Source of the DNA: Agrypnia vestita
Taxonomy: Eukaryota > Arthropoda > Insecta > Trichoptera > Phryganeidae
DNA: 64,000 bases
Direction of reading: 5' to 3'
Assembly (NCBI GenBank): GCA_016648135.1
Contig: JADDOH010002253.1
Coordinates: forward strand, 1 to 64,000
Shown here: positions 21,042-31,856 of the stretch, piece after piece
Position numbering within the stretch: position 1 is the first letter of the stretch
Layout: each line of letters opens with the position of its first letter
Made by a program: the position numbers and the translations under genes
Notes under the pieces: generated by a model
The model's database searches: none
Told to the model about the DNA's origin: nothing
Seen by the model: the letters and a program-made list of their open reading frames with translations, nothing else

Positions 21042-22659
21042 TAGAATATATGCAACTCTCACTGTAATAAATTAGGAAAGGGGGTGGGTTGCTTCCAGCC
21101 ATCATCATATTTGGAGAGTTGCTTACTTGATGCTAGGGGCAAACGATACAATACATCATATAACATTACACGTCTCTTTGATGATGAGGGATACAGAAAT
21201 TTAATGGTTTTAGTACTGAGTAAATGTGAGCGGTTGTCAAGTGATGAGGGACTGTATATGACTAAATATATAAGTTTTTCTTCGAGTGTACCCTTCAATT
21301 TATATTAGCACGACGTAGATAAGGTTTGTTTTCAACTTAATTATTTGATGTATCTCGCAATTTCTTCAATTTAAATAAAAATTATACAATACAATATTTT
21401 TTAAAGTCTATATATAAATTTTGAATTCGTATAATTCACAAAAAATTTCTCAATACACCCTATCCATCAGCACTTTGCCAAATGCCAAACAATCATGATT
21501 TTCTTTAGACTGCCATTGCAATATAAATTAATTCAAAAGAATCCATATTTTACTTACACCTGGCAAGAATATGCGCAATTGCATTGGGAGCATGTATGCA
21601 AACTGAGATAGATATAATTTAAGTACTGTGACAACTTATTGTATCACCTGTATTGGTTTCTTTTTTCCAACCATTAATTGTGATAATTATATATTTTTAT
21701 TATAATCATAAAATAAACCATACCCAACGCAGAGGTATCAATACAATGGTTCAACATATTTTAACAATACATTTTAAGGTTCAGTACAATTTTGCTCAAC
21801 AATTTATTTGCTCTGACATAAGCTTGGTATAAAAGTATCTGATACCTTTCATAACATTTAGGCTCGAATACAGAGTAAATACTTAAATGATTTAAAGGTT
21901 AAAGTACGATTTAAAGTGTAATTTGTACAGTAAATTACGCTTTTAAAGTATATTTTAACGTTTAAATCATTAAGTATTATGTCTTAGTTTGTATAAACCT
22001 CTTTTAAATAGGTATACCCAAAACTAGCAATCAATCTTGTTTGGTTAATTGCAGGTGACTGCAATGGTAACAAGAAGCATGACTTTTATTTACTTAACCG
22101 TATTTTTGGGAAAAAACATCAAAATTAAATATTTATCTGGCAGAGTATTATGAAATCCGATTAAAAAGTTAATTATTGTGACAGGAATTTTACGAGATAT
22201 ATCTCTTATTTCAGTTTCTTTTCAAAATATATGCTTAGGAAAAAGTCGTGCTTCGTGTTCCCACTGCACGCCCCTGGTTAATTGTATTATGCCAAAGTAT
22301 ACAAATTATAAATATTTGTTGATAAATTGCCTCGTATTTAATTATGTTTTTTATTGGGAGGTTTGTTATATTTTGAACATTCTACTGCCAAATTATTTAA
22401 AAATGCAGAGGGAGTAATAAAAAATATTTTTTTCTTTACTGATGAGAGTTAGAAAATATTTTTTAATGGCTCATTTCGTAATCTACAAATCAATAAAAGA
22501 TGCGTCACTATTGAAAATAAAATTAAAACATTATGTAAAACTTACACTTATGTTATAAAATGTACTTCAATCATGTTTGCATGTGTCTTGGTATAAATTT
22601 ATAAATACACAAGCTACTTAACAAAAATACATTAATTAAAGGCTTTGTGTTTGGTAGGG
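21042..22659. other. Intergenic / Arl1 3' flank with MITE P3 copy 1
   Basis: AT-rich. At 21878-21978 lies a 101-bp inverted repeat (aatacttaaatgatttaaag...ctttaaat-cattaagtatt) also present at 45249-45358. Directly left of 22660 is the Arl1 3' UTR. I see no canonical AATAAA on the minus strand in the first 200 nt after the stop; ATTAAT and TATAAA-like variants are present. Confidence 0.6.
21878..21978. repeat. Small inverted-repeat MITE P3, copy 1
   Basis: Arms aatacttaaatgatttaaag and the inverted aatacttaatgatttaaacg, with an inner gtacg/tacgctttt palindrome. It shares its outer arms with 45249-45358, which sits in an unrelated context, so this is a mobile family. Confidence 0.75.
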
Positions 22660-22869
22660 TTATTTTTTAGCCTGCAGGGCGTTTGAAAGCCAGTCCATCG
22701 CTTGATCAAGTCCCTCTCCTTTGGTGGCAGATGTTTTGAATATTTGGAATGTTCTGTCTTTAAGTGCGTCCAAACCGAGGGCTTGGTGCACCTCAGCCAC
22801 TGTTAAGCAGCCTGCCATATCTTGTTTATTTGCTAGAACAACTAATATAGCTCCCGCCAATTCCTCCTC
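22660..22869 (-). CDS. Arl1: Arl1 exon 4 (NKQD, SAT, C-terminus)
   Basis: Acceptor ..aacatag before 22869. It encodes [20 protein letters not shown], then [20 protein letters not shown] and [15 protein letters not shown] with TAA at 22662-22660. NKQD reads the guanine base and SAT is the G5 loop. The ATG at 22860 is internal (from a Met-less EEELAG context); the true exon starts 3 codons earlier through splicing. Confidence 0.97.
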   Translation of the reverse strand, partial: EEELAGAILVVLANKQDMAGCLTVAEVHQALGLDALKDRTFQIFKTSATKGEGLDQAMDWLSNALQAKK

Positions 22870-25800
22870 CTATGTTGAAAATAAAATGAATACTGAATTA
22901 GGAGCAGAAAATATTGAATGAGTCCACCAATTTAAATATCTGGATTGCTGGCTAAATCAATGGGTGCATTTACAAGAATCAAAGTCAGACTAGATATAGC
23001 ACAAAACTATTTTCTCAGAATGCAATAGCTTTCCTGTAATATAAAGTTTATTTTAGACTTCCGGATATGCAGTTTACAAAGTTATGTGTTCACTCTTAAG
23101 TCTATCTGGATATGTATAATGAAAACAATTCATGGCTCCTACACTCAGTCCGAAGGAGGTTGAGATAATATAAAAAGAAAGAACTCACTGAATCCAATGA
23201 AAAAGCAGTCTGGTTTTTCAGGAAGCTATGAAGCTATACTATATTAGACTACAAAGGCTAAAAAAATATTTTATGCATAAGTGGATCTTCCTTGTACGGG
23301 TGTGAAGTTCCTCAAACAATGAAGTGTATCACGGATACCTCCCTAAGTTTTGCTTACATAAAAGCCATCTCAGAAGTACAGAAGGTAACCCCAGATGCGT
23401 TTAACTAGGTTTAAAATTTAGATCAGCTTGTTTGTGCCATCCGCAGACCAACAAAATACAGACATGATCTAATGTAAATTTTTTGATACGCGGTCTGGTT
23501 CTAATACGTTTTTGACTTGTTTAAAAAATTATTGAGTTTTAAAATTTTGAAAAAATTATGATAAGGTACAACTAAGCACTCTTAAAAAGTTTTGTCTTAG
23601 TAAATAAGTCATGCTTTATTACAAAAAGACGTTTTTGCTTGAAGAGAACTTGGTTTGGAATGAAATTTAAAAAAACATCGTAAAAAAATATATTTTGTTT
23701 ATTAGGGGATTTAATTATGCAAGAATAAATGAGCCCTTGCCCGGAATAACGTTGTATCCAACACAAATGTCAATTTTGAGTTATTGATGGGTTTATGTTA
23801 GGTATGTTATTATGCATCGTTTAAGGTAAATAATATGTCAAGAATAAAATATTTAGGCTTCTGGCTGCATTTTAAAGTTATTGGTTTGTGGAATAACATT
23901 GTATAGTGTTTCTCAAAATGGCGTCGCCGAGCGTCAATATCGTGGAGCGTGGTTTAATTCACATGAATAAAGGGAGAAAACGAACATCTAATGTTTTAAA
24001 TTGGAAAGATATCAAAGCCAATAAGTTGAAGGATGCAGGAAAGGAGTTTTTATCCAGAAAAAATATTATCAAACCTGCAATTGACCCGCCAGAACATGTT
24101 TGTGGAATAACGTTGTATACGATTTGGCAGTTCTGATTGATATTGTGATTTCATATGTGACAATATTATTTTGTCGAACATTAACCGATTTTACTCAATT
24201 GATTTATCCATATTGATATTTGAAATGCTTTTTGATAATAATGCTGGCTTTATAGTGCTCTTTATATCGTAACTTAATATAACACCGATACAAAAAGTTT
24301 ATTTAATTCCTCATTCTTTTTCGCAGGGTCGAGTTTGTGCCAAAAATGTTTAAATCCGGGATGTTTTCTCCATTTTAATATCAAGATAAATATTTAATCA
24401 GTATTCAGGTTACTGAATTACAATGAAAAAAGTAATCATCTCGTCTTGTGTATTAAGAAATTGAATGTCCGACGCCATATTCAGCAAACAGACGGAGATA
24501 TGTAATAGTATGTACGAGAGACTTATCGTTCCGTAAAAGCTCTTTACCTACTAATGATCTCATCACAATCAGAGCTCAAACCTTCCACAAAGAATTAGAA
24601 TCATGGACCTCCTATAGCTTTCTACCAACTATTTGTGGAAGGAGGGCAAGATTGGCTACCGTTTGGAAAAAAATCATGCAGTTAGGGAGCCTGGAACTAA
24701 CTTCAATGTATTCCAATCTACTGCCAATAAGACTGTTAAGCTCAAGGACCTCGATGACATTTGTGAATTCATGTTAGATGAGCACAGCTGCTTTTAAAAG
24801 GCATTATCAAGTAAAGCAGAATAAAAAAATCCATTTTGCGGAATAACGTTGTTTGTGAAAATTTCATATACGTTTTTCCACTGATTCAGCATGTTTTTTT
24901 ACAATAGATTCAAATTTAATTGACTTTTCCCTTATTTTATATTGAGGTTAGTTAAGAATTATATGTTTGTTATTTTTAAAATATAAAATGTAATAAATTG
25001 TAACTGGTTTCGTTTTTTCAATTTTTCTCGGAATGAGAGTATTGTTGGATACAACGTTATTCCGGGCAAGGGCTCAAATACTATAACTGCATTATAAATG
25101 TGTTTTAACTCACTTAGTGCATTCAGGATGCACATACAAGTACGCGAGGGGGACATACTTCCGCTATGACCCAATCCCCTGACCTAAAGAAGGGGTTTGG
25201 TTCATCTCTAAACAATTTTATACTCTGGTGCTTATTTATTTAGTTTTCTTTCTATTAGAAATAAGCTACGTAAAGAATATATATTTTTCTAGGCCGTAGG
25301 TCAGTTTCTGTTGCACTTGAAGATTCAGAGCATGCTCAAAGATGAATAATAAAGTGACAAATTAGCAACACCTCATTGCTACTGTTTGAGGGGGTTGTTG
25401 ATGTATTAACAGGAAATACAATTTCAAAAACTTGCTCTTGAAGATTGAAGGCTACTGAAAACGACTCAATATATTAGCTATACCAAAATCTATTATCCTA
25501 CATCGTCGTGACAGTTAACAATTGTATTTAGAAATAATGAAGACAATAAACTTACCCTTAACATGTGAAGAAGCTCGTCTTTTGATATTCCTATTCTATC
25601 TCTATCAGCGGAATCAACTACATAAATAATAGCATCTGTGTTTCCATAGTAACATCTCCAGTATGGCCTAATACAGAGAATTAATATTTTAATTTACACT
25701 TAAATTTAAATATTGACTAAAAAAAGTTTTGACATTTAAAATTAAAAGGCAATGAATGTTATGATATTAGAACTTTATGTTCGGGAGTAACCTAATCAAA

Positions 25801-28372
25801 AATGTTTTTTTATTAGATTCATATTTAACCGATCGTATGCTGCCTGTACGTAAAGCGGAATGTACGCTGTCTGCCGGGCAATTTCGCACACGATTGCTGT
25901 TTTTAGACACTTTTTGTGATGGTTATATTAACTTAAAAATCAACAATAATTGCTAAGGCGTTGCAGTTACTGGTTTCTCAATATAAAGACTTCAATAATT
26001 ACTTATACTTCAAAAATGACTTATTCATTAATTATGAAAATAATTTACAGTCAGAAATGTATGCACATGTTTATTGAATAAAACCATGGAAGCAATAACA
26101 AACAATAAAGATATTGTATTTCAATATTTTCATTCTAAATATATCGAAGAATATAAAAATACTTAATTTTAACAATTTTTATTTAAAAAAAAAAAAAAAC
26201 TTTTTGTAACAGATAAATAACACAATTACTGGTCGGTTCGAAGACGACATTTGGAATGATTTTTTGTCCGGTTTTCGCGGCAAATGAGGTTACTTGACGA
26301 ATAGAATTAGTTCATTTATTCAAAAACTTGAGATACAACCAATAACAAGCTTTAAAAACTAGAGAGCGCATGCCTCAGCTCCGGCATACAGAGAGTACAA
26401 AAATATTCGCGTAGATCAACACTCCGGCATACAACCGGTCAAGAAAGGACTTCAGAGAAATGACTCTAAGTTAATCAAGAATTGTCAACATTCAGCGAAG
26501 AAACTTGGATATTTTCACTAGTTTAAACCTGTACCTGTCTCAACACAAATTTTTCTAGTGCAACAGGCATATATATACTACAATTAAGAATACATAGTAC
26601 ATATGTAAAAGTTGTATACAAATAAATAAAAACACATAAAATGATGATGTATTTGAGTCATTGATATCAGTATTGAGTTATGTTACAAAACTGTATTTTT
26701 TCAGGTACGAATGATTAATTTGTAGTACCTTCTATAAAAGCAGTCCATGTATATCAATGAAAAAAAAATTGATGTATATGTTATACATACTCAGAGTTAA
26801 TGCACACATATACTAAGTTAATGTATACATTATCGAAATTTAACACTTTGTAACATATATACATATAGTGAAAAAATTTAGAAGACAAACATTAATCTTT
26901 TATAGAGCATTTAAAAAAAAATTATAATAAGGGATGGCACATCGCACGTAAATAATTGGTTGCTAGTGATGCGGAGCAAACTTCACATTGTGTTGCAATG
27001 AACGTTCTTGAGAACGTCTGGTGTTATTGAGAATATTGAGTTACAAGTATACAAATTATTGACCTAAAAATAGGTGGTCGATATATCAACCAGCTTTGGT
27101 TTACACACTACAAAAAGTTGATCTTTGTTTTTGTAAAATCTGAATTATGTCACATAGTCCACTATCGATATTATGGAGTCACTTATAATATTCAAACTAA
27201 AAATTGTGCCAAAAGTTTATTTCGGAAAAGGAATATCACTCACTGATGTGTGATATTCCTTTTCCTGAGGCTGATGACACACTAATTTTCCCTTCAATCT
27301 TATAGATGAAATATTGAGGGACCACATTGGTTAATGATAAAATCACAATAAATTTGACTGCAGTAGAAGTAAAAGTTTTGAAGAGATTCTAAATATTGTT
27401 ATGTAAAAGTGACACTGAAAGATTATTTGACAAAATATTAAAACATTCACTGCTTTTAAGCCATCTATCTAACAGGCATAAAATGGTAGCTGACTTTTAA
27501 CCCTGAGAACGTATTTAACTATTGATTTAAAATGTTGTTTATTACTCACATCTACGGCCTACGCATTAGTAGATCAAAGTTAGTGGGGTATTTATAAATG
27601 TTTAAATAAAAAATACTTTGGTGAATGGTAGTCCACGGACTTTGAATGCTGAGAAAGAATTTGAAAATTCATCATTACCTCAGTTAAATCTGTCCAATGG
27701 AAAAGATAATGGCCACATATCATTTTCGGTTTGTACTGAGTTTAAAATTTGCAAGACAAAATGCTAAACGAGTTGATATAGGTGTGATGTTATAACTTCA
27801 ACTTGTGTTTTTTAGAAAGTAAGATAGTAACACTCTAAATGAGTTTGACATTTGTCTTATCAGATGGCTTATGGTGCTAACTCTGCCTGTTTTTTCTCTG
27901 TTGAATGAAACTGTGGTGAGAGTCCATGATGTAAATATTCTTTACATGTTACAAAGAGTAAACATATATGTGGCTTTCATATCAGTAATGAACAGGGAAA
28001 TGCTTAACCATCAAAAATATTACAACAAACCTTATGCTTGTTTGTCCTCCTAGATCCCAAACTTGAAATTTTAAGTTTTTATATTGTACTTGTTCCACAT
28101 TGAATCCGATAGTGGGTATTGTAGTGACTACTTCGCCAACTTGCAGCCTATAAAGTATAGTTGTTTTTCCTGCTCCGTCAAGGCCTAAAATAAGTATACG
28201 CATTTCTCGAGCTCCGAGAAGCCCTCGAAAATAGCTAAATAACCCTCCTAAAAACCAAAATCATACGATTAAAATATTAGGCGGCACATAACCTAAATAT
28301 CGATTGTCTTGATAGAGAATAACAAAGTATTTCAAATTAAAAGGTTAATTCTGTAGAAATATACGCACCCAT
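22660..28372 (-). CDS. Arl1: ADP-ribosylation factor-like protein 1 (Arl1), complete, 4 coding exons
   Basis: Small GTPase of the ARF family that acts at the trans-Golgi, where in known animals it recruits GRIP-domain golgins and other tethers. Coding pieces on the minus strand: 28372-28369, 28247-28031, 25667-25556, 22869-22660 (543 nt, 180 residues plus stop, the usual length). It opens [13 protein letters not shown] with Gly2, the N-myristoylation site. Seen motifs: P-loop GLDGAGKT (about 24-31), switch [10 protein letters not shown]3 WDLGGQ, G4 NKQD, G5 TSATKGEG; the end is NALQAKK. All introns have GT..AG borders and keep frame. Residues such as [23 protein letters not shown] and AMDWLS match insect Arl1 better than Arf1. 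No defect is seen. Confidence 0.97.
22915..23250 (+). pseudogene. Degenerate RTE-like LINE fragment
   Basis: The translation starts [13 protein letters not shown], then several frame breaks, then a CVHS-L.LSGY-like block. This resembles the V-x-x-F-K-Y-L-G-S...G...I segment and following helix of insect RTE polymerases (after the catalytic domain). Many stops and shifts make it an old relic. It sits in Arl1 intron 3 on the strand opposite to the gene. Confidence 0.4.
23918..24136 (+). CDS. 72-codon open frame inside the 34-bp-TIR element
   Basis: Frame starting [19 protein letters not shown], then [20 protein letters not shown] and a lysine-rich stretch, ending [11 protein letters not shown]. 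The last codons are made from a copy of the element's own GGAATAACGTTGTAT motif. Codon use up to about residue 58 looks protein-like; the end looks accidental. It may be a piece of a captured or element-encoded protein. I do not recognise it and give no function. Confidence 0.3.
   Translation: MASPSVNIVERGLIHMNKGRKRTSNVLNWKDIKANKLKDAGKEFLSRKNIIKPAIDPPEHVCGITLYTIWQF
24618..24797 (+). pseudogene. Orphan C-terminal coding-like segment in the same element
   Basis: The frame opens after a stop near 24615 and reads [20 protein letters not shown], then [20 protein letters not shown] and [14 protein letters not shown] before TAA. There is no start codon near its beginning, and its composition is protein-like. 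With the frame at 23918 it could be the two ends of a gene that lost its centre. Confidence 0.3.
25556..25667 (-). CDS. Arl1: Arl1 exon 3 (PYWRCYY to HMLR)
   Basis: Acceptor ..tgtattag before 25667 and donor GTAAGT after 25556. It completes the split Arg and encodes [20 protein letters not shown] and [24 protein letters not shown] is the switch II region conserved through the ARF family. Confidence 0.97.
25825..26442. mobile_element. TTAA-flanked element family T1, copy 2
   Basis: TTAA at 25825-25828, followed by CCGATCGTATGCTGCC. The right end is ..ctccggcatacaaccggtcaa, so the right TTAA has become TCAA (26439-26442). It shares the internal blocks gcacacgattgctgttttt and ctgcgctccgg-like ends with 19144-19810. 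It lies in Arl1 intron 2. Confidence 0.75.
27224..27265. repeat. Perfect 16-bp stem, 10-nt loop hairpin
   Basis: ggaaaaggaatatcac (27224-27239) pairs without mismatch with 27250-27265. It lies in Arl1 intron 2. It may be a small foldback insertion or a small-RNA precursor; the sequence alone cannot tell. Confidence 0.8.
28031..28247 (-). CDS. Arl1: Arl1 exon 2 (amphipathic helix, P-loop, switch I, G3)
   Basis: Acceptor ..tttttag before 28247 and donor GTTTGT after 28031. It encodes the N-terminal amphipathic helix, [14 protein letters not shown], the PTIGFN switch and WDLGGQTSI, ending with AG of a split Arg. Confidence 0.96.
28369..28372 (-). CDS. Arl1: Arl1 coding exon 1: ATG plus one base
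   Basis: The minus strand reads tttattATGG then GTGCGT. With exon 2 starting GAGGGTTATTT this gives ATG GGA GGG TTA, i.e. MGGL, exactly the family N-terminus. The Gly2 codon needed for myristoylation is thus split by a 121-bp intron. The exon's 5' UTR extends to higher coordinates; its start is not fixed by the sequence. Confidence 0.85.
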
Positions 28373-28680
28373 AATAAATATAAGATCTATTTCATATATT
28401 AAACGAGTTTTCAAACGAAAATAATAAAAAGATATCACTAAAGTACACAAATCAGTCTCAGACGGCTAAAGGATAACTTGTAACTTAAATTAGAATGTAA
28501 CTTTTGACATAAAACACTCGGCGTTCAGATGTCAAAAAATGCGTTTGTCACATTCTAAGCAAATAATGTTTGACGTGTAAGCAGGTTAAGAAACTGTAAT
28601 TTTGTTCGTTAAGTTGGCGAAAAGAAAATAATATTATTATGTGTCTACGTATGGTCTACGTCTATGTCCTACGCATTGGT
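28373..28680 (-). promoter_or_regulatory. Arl1 5' UTR and promoter region
   Basis: Upstream of the Arl1 ATG and free of repeats up to the transposon at 28680. No clear TATA box is seen at the right spacing. The minus strand holds gacatctgaac and atgtcaaaagttacattc motifs. The start site is not determinable by eye. Confidence 0.4.
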
Positions 28681-30017
28681 ATAGTCCGTCCAACTTATCT
28701 GGAGAATAAAGGAGGGCGTCCCAATCGTTGTGGTACTGCCCATAGTGTAAAAATTATCTAATTTGTAGGGAATTTTATGCAAATTCGTTTTTTTCTTAAA
28801 CAAGTTATTAAGCAGTATACGACACGATAAAAAACAAAAAATGTAAACTAACGTACAAATAAATTTATCAAAATATACATTCGTAAAATACACAACGTCA
28901 CAAAATGGCGTTTTTTCAAAATCAAAGAAAAATACCATTTTCAGGAAAAAAAAACAAACAATAATAATTCTTTTAGGCTGGCGCCACATTACGCAGATCT
29001 TCCGCCGCGTTTTTTCCGTTGCGCCAAATCGGCAAAGCAAATAGATCGACCGATCATCCGCGTAGTGTGTTTAATAAGCGCATATTGTATGGAAAGAAAT
29101 GTAGCGATGTTCCACGACAGAAGAGACGCGGCGGAAGATCCGCGCAGTGTGGCGCCGGTTTTATTCGGTGTCTCATACCTAATGATCATGACCACCATGT
29201 TTAACTCAGTAACACCTAAGGATATCAATCGGTTTAGGGCCGTTGTATCAACTTGGTTTATAGTAATCTTTCGTTCAAAGCATAGATATTTTGCATTTTC
29301 CACCGATCAAACAACTCGCTCTCGTAAAAATCTATGCTTTAAATGAACTATTGCTATAAAGTAAGTTGATGCAACCAGTCTTTAATGTGCATAAATAAAA
29401 AAGTTTATTTTTGAAAAAAGATGTTTATACAAATGAACTCGTTAATGAATTTTGTAATAAAAAGTATAAATAATAAAAATTCTATGTAAAAAATTATCGA
29501 ATAAAATATGTTCTAAAACTTTTCTCATCTTACGGCTTCTAATTCAATTTTTCCACTTATCCTTGTTCTTTTTTTCCGGGTGTAGATATTTTAATGCCCA
29601 TTTCCACGGCCACTTTACCTTCTTTAACTATTTTGTAAATTGCCGATTCAGAAATACCTGAAGAAATTGTATAATAGTAAATAAAAAACTAAGTATGGGA
29701 AAATCATTATAACTGCATGGCAGCACTAACCTGAAGTGGCGGCAATAAGTCTATGAACAAAATCAAACGGTATAATTGGGGCTTTTAGACGTTGTTCCTC
29801 TTCAAAAAACGTGTGCATATTCAAGATTATTTCCCGAACACCGCTTTTAATGGTTTTTGGCATGGTGACAATCTAAAATGTTCTTAAAAAACTATCGAAA
29901 CAGTCGTGAACCTCTCTGTAAATAAAGTCTGTCAAAGGTCTGTCAGCTGTAGATAATCCAATATGGCGTCGTTAGTTCCAAATTTGGCCATTCTTCAGAT
30001 AAGTTAGACGGACTATA
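28680..30017. mobile_element. 1.34-kb DNA transposon family D1, copy 1
   Basis: Left end tatagtccgtccaacttatc and right end inverted (gataagttagacggactata); the TA is part of, or duplicated at, each border. Copy 2 (30027-31355) is nearly identical and starts 9 bp later. The minus strand carries a spliced N-terminal transposase fragment (29557-29863). A nested inverted repeat (28971-29160) has ggcgccacatt(a)cgcagat ends. Long frames over that inner repeat on both strands are compositional. Confidence 0.8.
29557..29863 (-). pseudogene. Truncated two-exon transposase N-terminus, D1 copy 1
   Basis: Exon 1 (29863-29731) starts MPKTIKSGVREIILNMHTFF, ends HRLIAATSG and has donor GTTAGT. Exon 2 (29657-29557) continues ISESAIYKIVKEGK, then VAVEMGIKISTPGKK and stops. 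The HTH-like helix pair followed by STPGKK resembles the start of a common insect DDE transposase. After PGKK the frame ends at once because an A-run has 7 bases. One more base would keep the frame open for 15 or so codons, so this copy is frameshifted. The catalytic part is absent. Confidence 0.55.
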
Positions 30018-30026
30018 CCATAGATG

Positions 30027-31355
30027 TATAGTCCGTCCAACTTATCTGGAGAATAAAGGAGGGCGTCCCAATCGTTGTGGTACTGCCCATAGTCTAAAAA
30101 TTATCTCATTTGTAGGGAATTTTATGCAAATTCGTTTTTTCTTAAACAAGTTATTAAGCAGTATACGACTCGATAAAAAACAAAAAATGTAAACTAACGT
30201 ACAAATAAATTTATCGAAATATACATCCTCACAAAATACACAACATCACAAAATGGCGTTTTTTCAAAATCAAAGAAAAATACTATTTTCAGGAAAAAAA
30301 CAAACAATAATAATTCTTTTAGGCCGGCGCCACATTACGCAGATCTTCTGCCGCGTTTTTTTCCGTTGCGCCAAATCGGCAAAGCAAATAGATCGACCGA
30401 TCATCCGCGCAGTGTGTTTAATAAGCGCATATTGTATGGAAAGAAATGTAGCGATGTTCCACGACAGAAGAGACGCGGCGGAAGATCCGCGCAGTGTGGC
30501 GCCGGTTTTATTCGGTGTCTCGTACCTAATGATCATGACCACCATGTTTAACTCAGTAACACCTAAGGATATCAATCGGTTTAGGGCCGTTGTATCAACT
30601 TGGTTTATAATCTTTCGTTCAAAGTATAGATATTTTGCATTTTCCACCGATCAAACAACTCGCTCTCGTAAGAATCTATGAACTATTGCTATAAAGGAAG
30701 TTGATGCAACCAGTCTTTAATGTGCATAAATAAAAAAGTTTATTTTTGAAAAAAGATGTTTATACAAATGAACTCTTTAATGAATTATGTAATAAAAAGT
30801 ATAAATAATAAAAATTGTATGTAAAAAATTATCGAATAAAATATGTTCTAAAACTTTTCCCATCTTACGGCATCTAATTCAATTTTTCCACTTATCCTTG
30901 TTCTTTTTTTTTCCGGGTGTAGATATTTTAATACCCATTTCCACGGCCACTTTACCTTCTTTAAATATTTTGTAAATTGCCGATTCAGAAATACCTGAAG
31001 AAATTGTATAATAGTAAAATAAAAAACAAAGTATGGGAAAATCATTTTAACTGCATGGCAGCACTAACCTGAAGTGGCGGCAATAAGTCTATGAACAAAA
31101 TCAAACGGTATAATTGGGGCTTTTAGACGTTGTTCCTCTTCAAAAAACGTGTGCATTTTCAAGATTATTTCCCGAACACCGCTTTTAATGGTTTTTGGCA
31201 TGGTGACAATCTAAAATTTTCTTAAAAAACTATCGAAACAGTCGTGAACCCCTCTGTAAACAAAGTCTGTCAAAGGTCTGTCAGCTGTAGATAATCCAAT
31301 ATGGCGTCGTTAGTTCCAAATTTGGCCATTCTTCAGATAAGTTAGACGGACTATA
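30027..31355. mobile_element. DNA transposon family D1, copy 2
   Basis: Same ends and content as copy 1, with scattered substitutions and small indels (1329 versus 1338 bp). Spacer between the copies is only ccatagatg. The minus strand again holds the two-exon transposase N-terminus (about 31201 down to 30890), here with 9 bases in the A-run, so it is frameshifted differently. Confidence 0.8.
30890..31201 (-). pseudogene. Truncated two-exon transposase N-terminus, D1 copy 2
   Basis: It starts at 31201 with the same MPKTIKSGVREII and has the same donor and acceptor as copy 1. Differences include a Val to Phe change in the IYKI(V/F)KEGK helix. The A-run after PGKK is 9 bases long. The downstream frame (RISGKIELDAVRW) is displaced. 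It is not functional. Confidence 0.5.
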
Positions 31356-31374
31356 CGTCTATGATTGGTACATT

Positions 31375-31526
31375 AAGGCCTCAGGTACGATACGAGCGGC
31401 GAGCGGCAGAGCGGCAGAGCGTCAATGCGTCCGAGTAGTGAGGGAAGACGGCCACGATATGACCCTTACTACTCGGGCGCATTGACGCTCTGCCGCTCGC
31501 CGCTCGTATCGTACCCGAAGCCTAAG
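31375..31526. mobile_element. GC-rich near-perfect palindromic MITE
   Basis: Arms of about 60 bp: ggtacgatacgagcggcgag on the left and the same inverted on the right. The left arm carries an extra gcggcaga duplication. The small centre is agggaagacggccacgatat. The hairpin would be very stable. It begins right after the second D1 copy. Confidence 0.8.
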
Positions 31527-31856
31527 GACCCTCTAGGCCCTCTACACTTTGGTTGAGGTTGGCCCAATGCCAGCCAACACCAATGTGTACAGAGGGTATT
31601 GGCGTGGGTTAGCGGACGTTCCGACATTGGCGCGCGTTGGCGAAGTCACCGTCCGCTGACTGGGTTGTACGTCTATCGTGTTTCTGAGATCACCGAAATG
31701 TCGCTATCGCGGAGCAATGAAGAAACATTCAAGTTTATTGAAATATTATTATTAGTATGGACAGAAATTAATTATGTTTACAATGAATGAGTTTTATTTT
31801 TCATATAATTTTGTTCGAAAACTTTGATTTAGTCACAACTAAAATGATCACTATTT

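Larger units (their letters stand above)
23730..25076. mobile_element. 1.35-kb element with perfect 34-bp terminal inverted repeats
   Basis: The left end 23730-23763 starts TGAGCCCTTGCCCGGAATAA and continues to ..GTATCCAACA. The right end 25043-25076 is its exact inverted copy over 34 bp. Flanking AAAT (left, ending 23729/23730) and AAAT (right, from 25077) may be a short target duplication. The core motif GGAATAACGTTGT recurs inside at about 23890, 24103 and 24840, besides the two ends. Perfect ends imply recent movement. The superfamily is unknown to me. It lies in Arl1 intron 3. Confidence 0.8.

Noticed and set aside
29065..30681. Overlapping open frames of 90-140 codons on both strands across 29.0-29.3 and 30.25-30.68 kb
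   Set aside because: They cover a GC-rich inverted repeat nested in the D1 transposon and are near-identical in both copies on both strands. They have no domain pattern and are explained by composition and palindromy.
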